From the NCBI GenBank assembly GCA_029979405.1, contig JAPOHM010000063.1, positions 1-7,542 on the forward strand: 7,542 nt of DNA. Reading direction: 5' to 3'. The position numbers and the translations under genes are program-made. Below the pieces are notes generated by a model, which worked only from the letters and a program-made list of their open reading frames with translations, was not told where the DNA came from and did not search any database. Each line of letters begins with the position of its first letter. Within the stretch, counting starts at the first letter, position 1. The DNA is from Methanobacteriota archaeon. Lineage in GTDB: Archaea > Thermoplasmatota > Poseidoniia > Poseidoniales > Poseidoniaceae. Positions 5,590 to 7,542 of this stretch are shown here, one piece after another.

Positions 5590-7542
5590 TCACGAATGCT
5601 TAGTCCAACTTCCATCTTCACCTACAATCCAAGATGATAATTCTCCAGTAGAGTCAACATACCACCCCGTCTTTCCTTGTTCGGTTCCAGGCGCCGCTTG
5701 CATTACTCCGGTTTTCTTCGCTTCAGCTGCCAGCTTACTACGAATATCTTCAGGTGAATCCTCTGTATTTTGAGTATCATCGGACTCTTCAGGTTGCTCT
5801 TTTGTTTCAACAATCTCTCCTTCAACTTCCGCAACTTCATCGGTTTCATCGTAGTATTTCTCCTCATCCCAATAATTTTCTTTTTGTTGTTGAGGCCTTA
5901 TTCTTTTAACAAGAATCATCATGATTGCTATGAACAAAATTACAATGATAGAGACCATGGTTAGTGCTGTATTTGTACTGCCTAAACCTCCTCCAAACAG
6001 AACTGCTCCTACGTCAAAAAATCTCTGGGCGACCAAATCATTCCAGTAAATATTACAAGATTGGGATTGGCCTGCTTGATCGATTTTTAGGATATATGTG
6101 TCTCCTGACACATGCGTTGCACTACCTGAAGTACACTGAATTGTAACCTCAGAGTCGGGAACAGGAACAATGTTTCCTGCTTGGTCAAGGGCATAAATTC
6201 GTAAAATTATTTCATCACCTTCATCGGGTGTTTCAGGTGGTAATTCTGCAATCAACCTTACCGGTTCTCCGTAACTAACGTTCACAGTAATGTCATCTGT
6301 AGCGGTACCACTTGATATTCTAAGATTCCAAGAACCTTCTATCCCTCCTTTAATATGCCAATATCCAATACCTGTAGATGAAGTGGAAACTGTACCAGCA
6401 GGATCATCAAAGTCGAAGGATACCTCATCAGCAAGGGCTTGGTTTCCATTAACGTCGAGAGTAAAAATTTCAATCTCTACAGTCTTTCCACTTTCGATAT
6501 TTATTGTTTCATTGTAATTCGAAAAAATTTGACGTGCGACACCAGGAATAACTTCAACCTCGGTAATAGCAAAAATGCCTTGTGAAGTTGCTCTTATCTC
6601 ATGAATCCCTAATTTTTCAGGAGCCCATTTGTCTCCCGCTAACCTGATTTGCATTGTCATATCTTGTTGCTCTATTGTCCATTCAACCAATACTCCAGTT
6701 ATTTCATTACCATATTCATCTTCAAAAATTGGTTTCATTAATAGCACCTCATCGGAGGCGACTTGAGTACCACTCTCAGGTAAAACAATTCTTGCCAATT
6801 CTCCAGATATGATCTCCATGTCTTTTTGAATTTCAAATACCTGTTGGGTTTCATTGTCAAACCAATTGGCTGAAACCGAATAACTTCCAATAGGCCCCGG
6901 CCGTAATTCTTGCCAGGTGCCATGGTCTACGAAATTTATCGTCGAGGAAATTTCCCAAGCTCCATCGATGGGTTTTGAATTTCCAGCTGCGTCGAAAACT
7001 GATAGTGATGCTATAATTAATTCACCAGATTTGAATATAGGTTCCGAGAATAATATGTCGATGTTATTTGCAAATCCTTGACTAACAGATACAGATAAAG
7101 TTGCAGAATAACCTTGGTCAGATACACCAATTATCCAGTTCCCTATTTCAGATGGTGTCCATTGTACGCTTTGTCCAACCTTAGCCAAAGTCCCCGACGG
7201 AGTTGTCCAGTTTGACAGTGGTAAATCTATTTCTCCAGAATTACCAAAAATATCTGTTCGAATTGCGGAGAGATTCACTGCAGATCCAGCCCTAATTTCA
7301 CTTGATTCAATCTCTATTTCAAGTCCTGTAGCTTGTGCGGGCAGGACTCTTATCTTACCATAGCCAATGGCTCCAAAACTATTGTTTACCGATATATTCC
7401 ACAATCCTGGTGCTGTTGCAAAATATAATCCAGTATTAGATATACTTCCATTTTCTACTTCAAAGGTTAGTTTTCCTACCTCAGACAACTTTACTTCATT
7501 TCCATATGTGTCGATTGCTGATATGTTGATATGAATGGAAGA
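5590..7542 (-). CDS. C-terminal part of a surface-anchored Ig-like repeat protein (N-terminus beyond the window)
   Basis: The minus-strand frame is open from 7542 to a TGA at 5590-5592, giving about 650 residues. The TTG near 7488 is not a credible start, because the 18 codons before it encode homologous repeat sequence (including DTYGNEV). Six beta-rich repeats of about 88 residues form the outer part, resembling bacterial Ig-like (invasin/Big-type) domains. One membrane helix follows (TMVSIIVILFIAIMMILV, about 5905-5965), then KRIRP, placing the repeats outside and the tail inside. The tail is acidic and Gln/Glu-rich for about 50 residues, then has a short helix (IRSKLAAEAKK) and ends in a roughly 25-residue Trp-rich module with GWY...SW...DGSW (5593-5667). 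Many N-X-S/T sequons suggest glycosylation. The role is unknown: adhesion, envelope structure or signalling are all possible. It converges on the permease with 1 bp between stop codons. Confidence 0.85.
   Translation of the reverse strand, partial: SSIHINISAIDTYGNEVKLSEVGKLTFEVENGSISNTGLYFATAPGLWNISVNNSFGAIGYGKIRVLPAQATGLEIEIESSEIRAGSAVNLSAIRTDIFGNSGEIDLPLSNWTTPSGTLAKVGQSVQWTPSEIGNWIIGVSDQGYSATLSVSVSQGFANNIDILFSEPIFKSGELIIASLSVFDAAGNSKPIDGAWEISSTINFVDHGTWQELRPGPIGSYSVSANWFDNETQQVFEIQKDMEIISGELARIVLPESGTQVASDEVLLMKPIFEDEYGNEITGVLVEWTIEQQDMTMQIRLAGDKWAPEKLGIHEIRATSQGIFAITEVEVIPGVARQIFSNYNETINIESGKTVEIEIFTLDVNGNQALADEVSFDFDDPAGTVSTSSTGIGYWHIKGGIEGSWNLRISSGTATDDITVNVSYGEPVRLIAELPPETPDEGDEIILRIYALDQAGNIVPVPDSEVTIQCTSGSATHVSGDTYILKIDQAGQSQSCNIYWNDLVAQRFFDVGAVLFGGGLGSTNTALTMVSIIVILFIAIMMILVKRIRPQQQKENYWDEEKYYDETDEVAEVEGEIVETKEQPEESDDTQNTEDSPEDIRSKLAAEAKKTGVMQAAPGTEQGKTGWYVDSTGELSSWIVGEDGSWTKHS
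6012..7542 (-). repeat. Six tandem Ig-like protein repeats of about 88 residues
   Basis: A D-x-x-G-N anchor recurs with near-constant spacing: DTYGN (codon D at 7510-7512), DIFGN (7252-7254), DAAGN, DEYGN, DVNGN and DQAGN. The spacings are 86, 87, 91, 88 and 90 residues. Each anchor is preceded by an alternating hydrophobic strand with a Gly or Ser turn (such as AGSAVNLSAIRT or KTVEIEIFTL). About 50 residues later comes a G-x-W or G-x-Y strand (GLWNISV, GNWIIGV, GSYSVSA, GSWNLRI). The copies have diverged at DNA level, so this is a protein-domain repeat, not a recent duplication. Confidence 0.8.

Noticed and set aside
5585..6517. Plus-strand open frames antisense to the Ig-repeat protein
   Set aside because: They are short and lack domains, and the minus-strand repeats and membrane helix explain this DNA completely.
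7486..7488. TTG as the start codon of the Ig-repeat protein
   Set aside because: The frame continues upstream to the window edge with repeat-like sequence including DTYGNEV, and there is no signal peptide after the TTG.

Overview
The window reads as a compact, AT-rich segment of a marine archaeal genome, most likely Marine Group II (Candidatus Poseidoniales) or a close relative. This assignment is an inference and rests on three things. The last gene has a Marine Group II-like architecture: a long surface protein of Ig-like repeats, one membrane helix, an acidic cytoplasmic tail and a C-terminal module with a GWY...W...DGSW pattern. Genes abut or overlap by 4 bp or less (ATGA junctions, overlapping convergent stop codons). 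Bacterial-looking metabolic genes sit beside it. No rRNA, tRNA or other universal marker is present to confirm the lineage.

Layout, left to right. (1) Positions 2-223 hold the 3' part of an unrecognised small acidic protein. (2) Positions 274-1089 (+) encode PanB, the first committed enzyme of pantothenate/CoA synthesis; it resembles Bacteroidetes PanB along its whole length. (3) Positions 1086-1493 (-) encode an unrecognised 135-residue membrane protein, convergent with panB and sharing stop-codon bases. (4) Positions 1548-2447 and 2444-3826 (+) form a translationally coupled pair: the catalytic beta subunit of a 2-aminophenol 1,6-dioxygenase-like extradiol enzyme (AmnB), then the degenerate alpha subunit (AmnA) fused through an acidic linker to a RidA-family domain of the 2-aminomuconate deaminase type (AmnD). 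(5) After a 106-bp intergenic gap, 3933-5588 (+) encodes an APC-superfamily amino-acid permease with a C-terminal EF-hand pair. (6) Positions 5590-7542 (-) hold the C-terminal part of the Ig-repeat surface protein, which runs off the right edge.

The most interesting unit is the amnB - amnA::amnD cassette. Ring cleavage of a 2-aminophenol-type substrate gives 2-aminomuconate 6-semialdehyde, which in bacteria is oxidised by AmnC and then deaminated by AmnD. Here the deaminase is fused to the non-catalytic subunit of the ring-cleavage enzyme, and no AmnC dehydrogenase lies in the window. The beta subunit keeps every iron ligand and catalytic residue, while the alpha subunit has lost most of them. 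The downstream permease could import an amino-acid precursor, but that link rests on adjacency alone. The EF-hand fusion to the permease is a second unusual architecture and suggests Ca2+ control of transport.

No mobile element, CRISPR array, RNA gene or clear terminator was seen. There is no gene-free stretch longer than about 110 bp.
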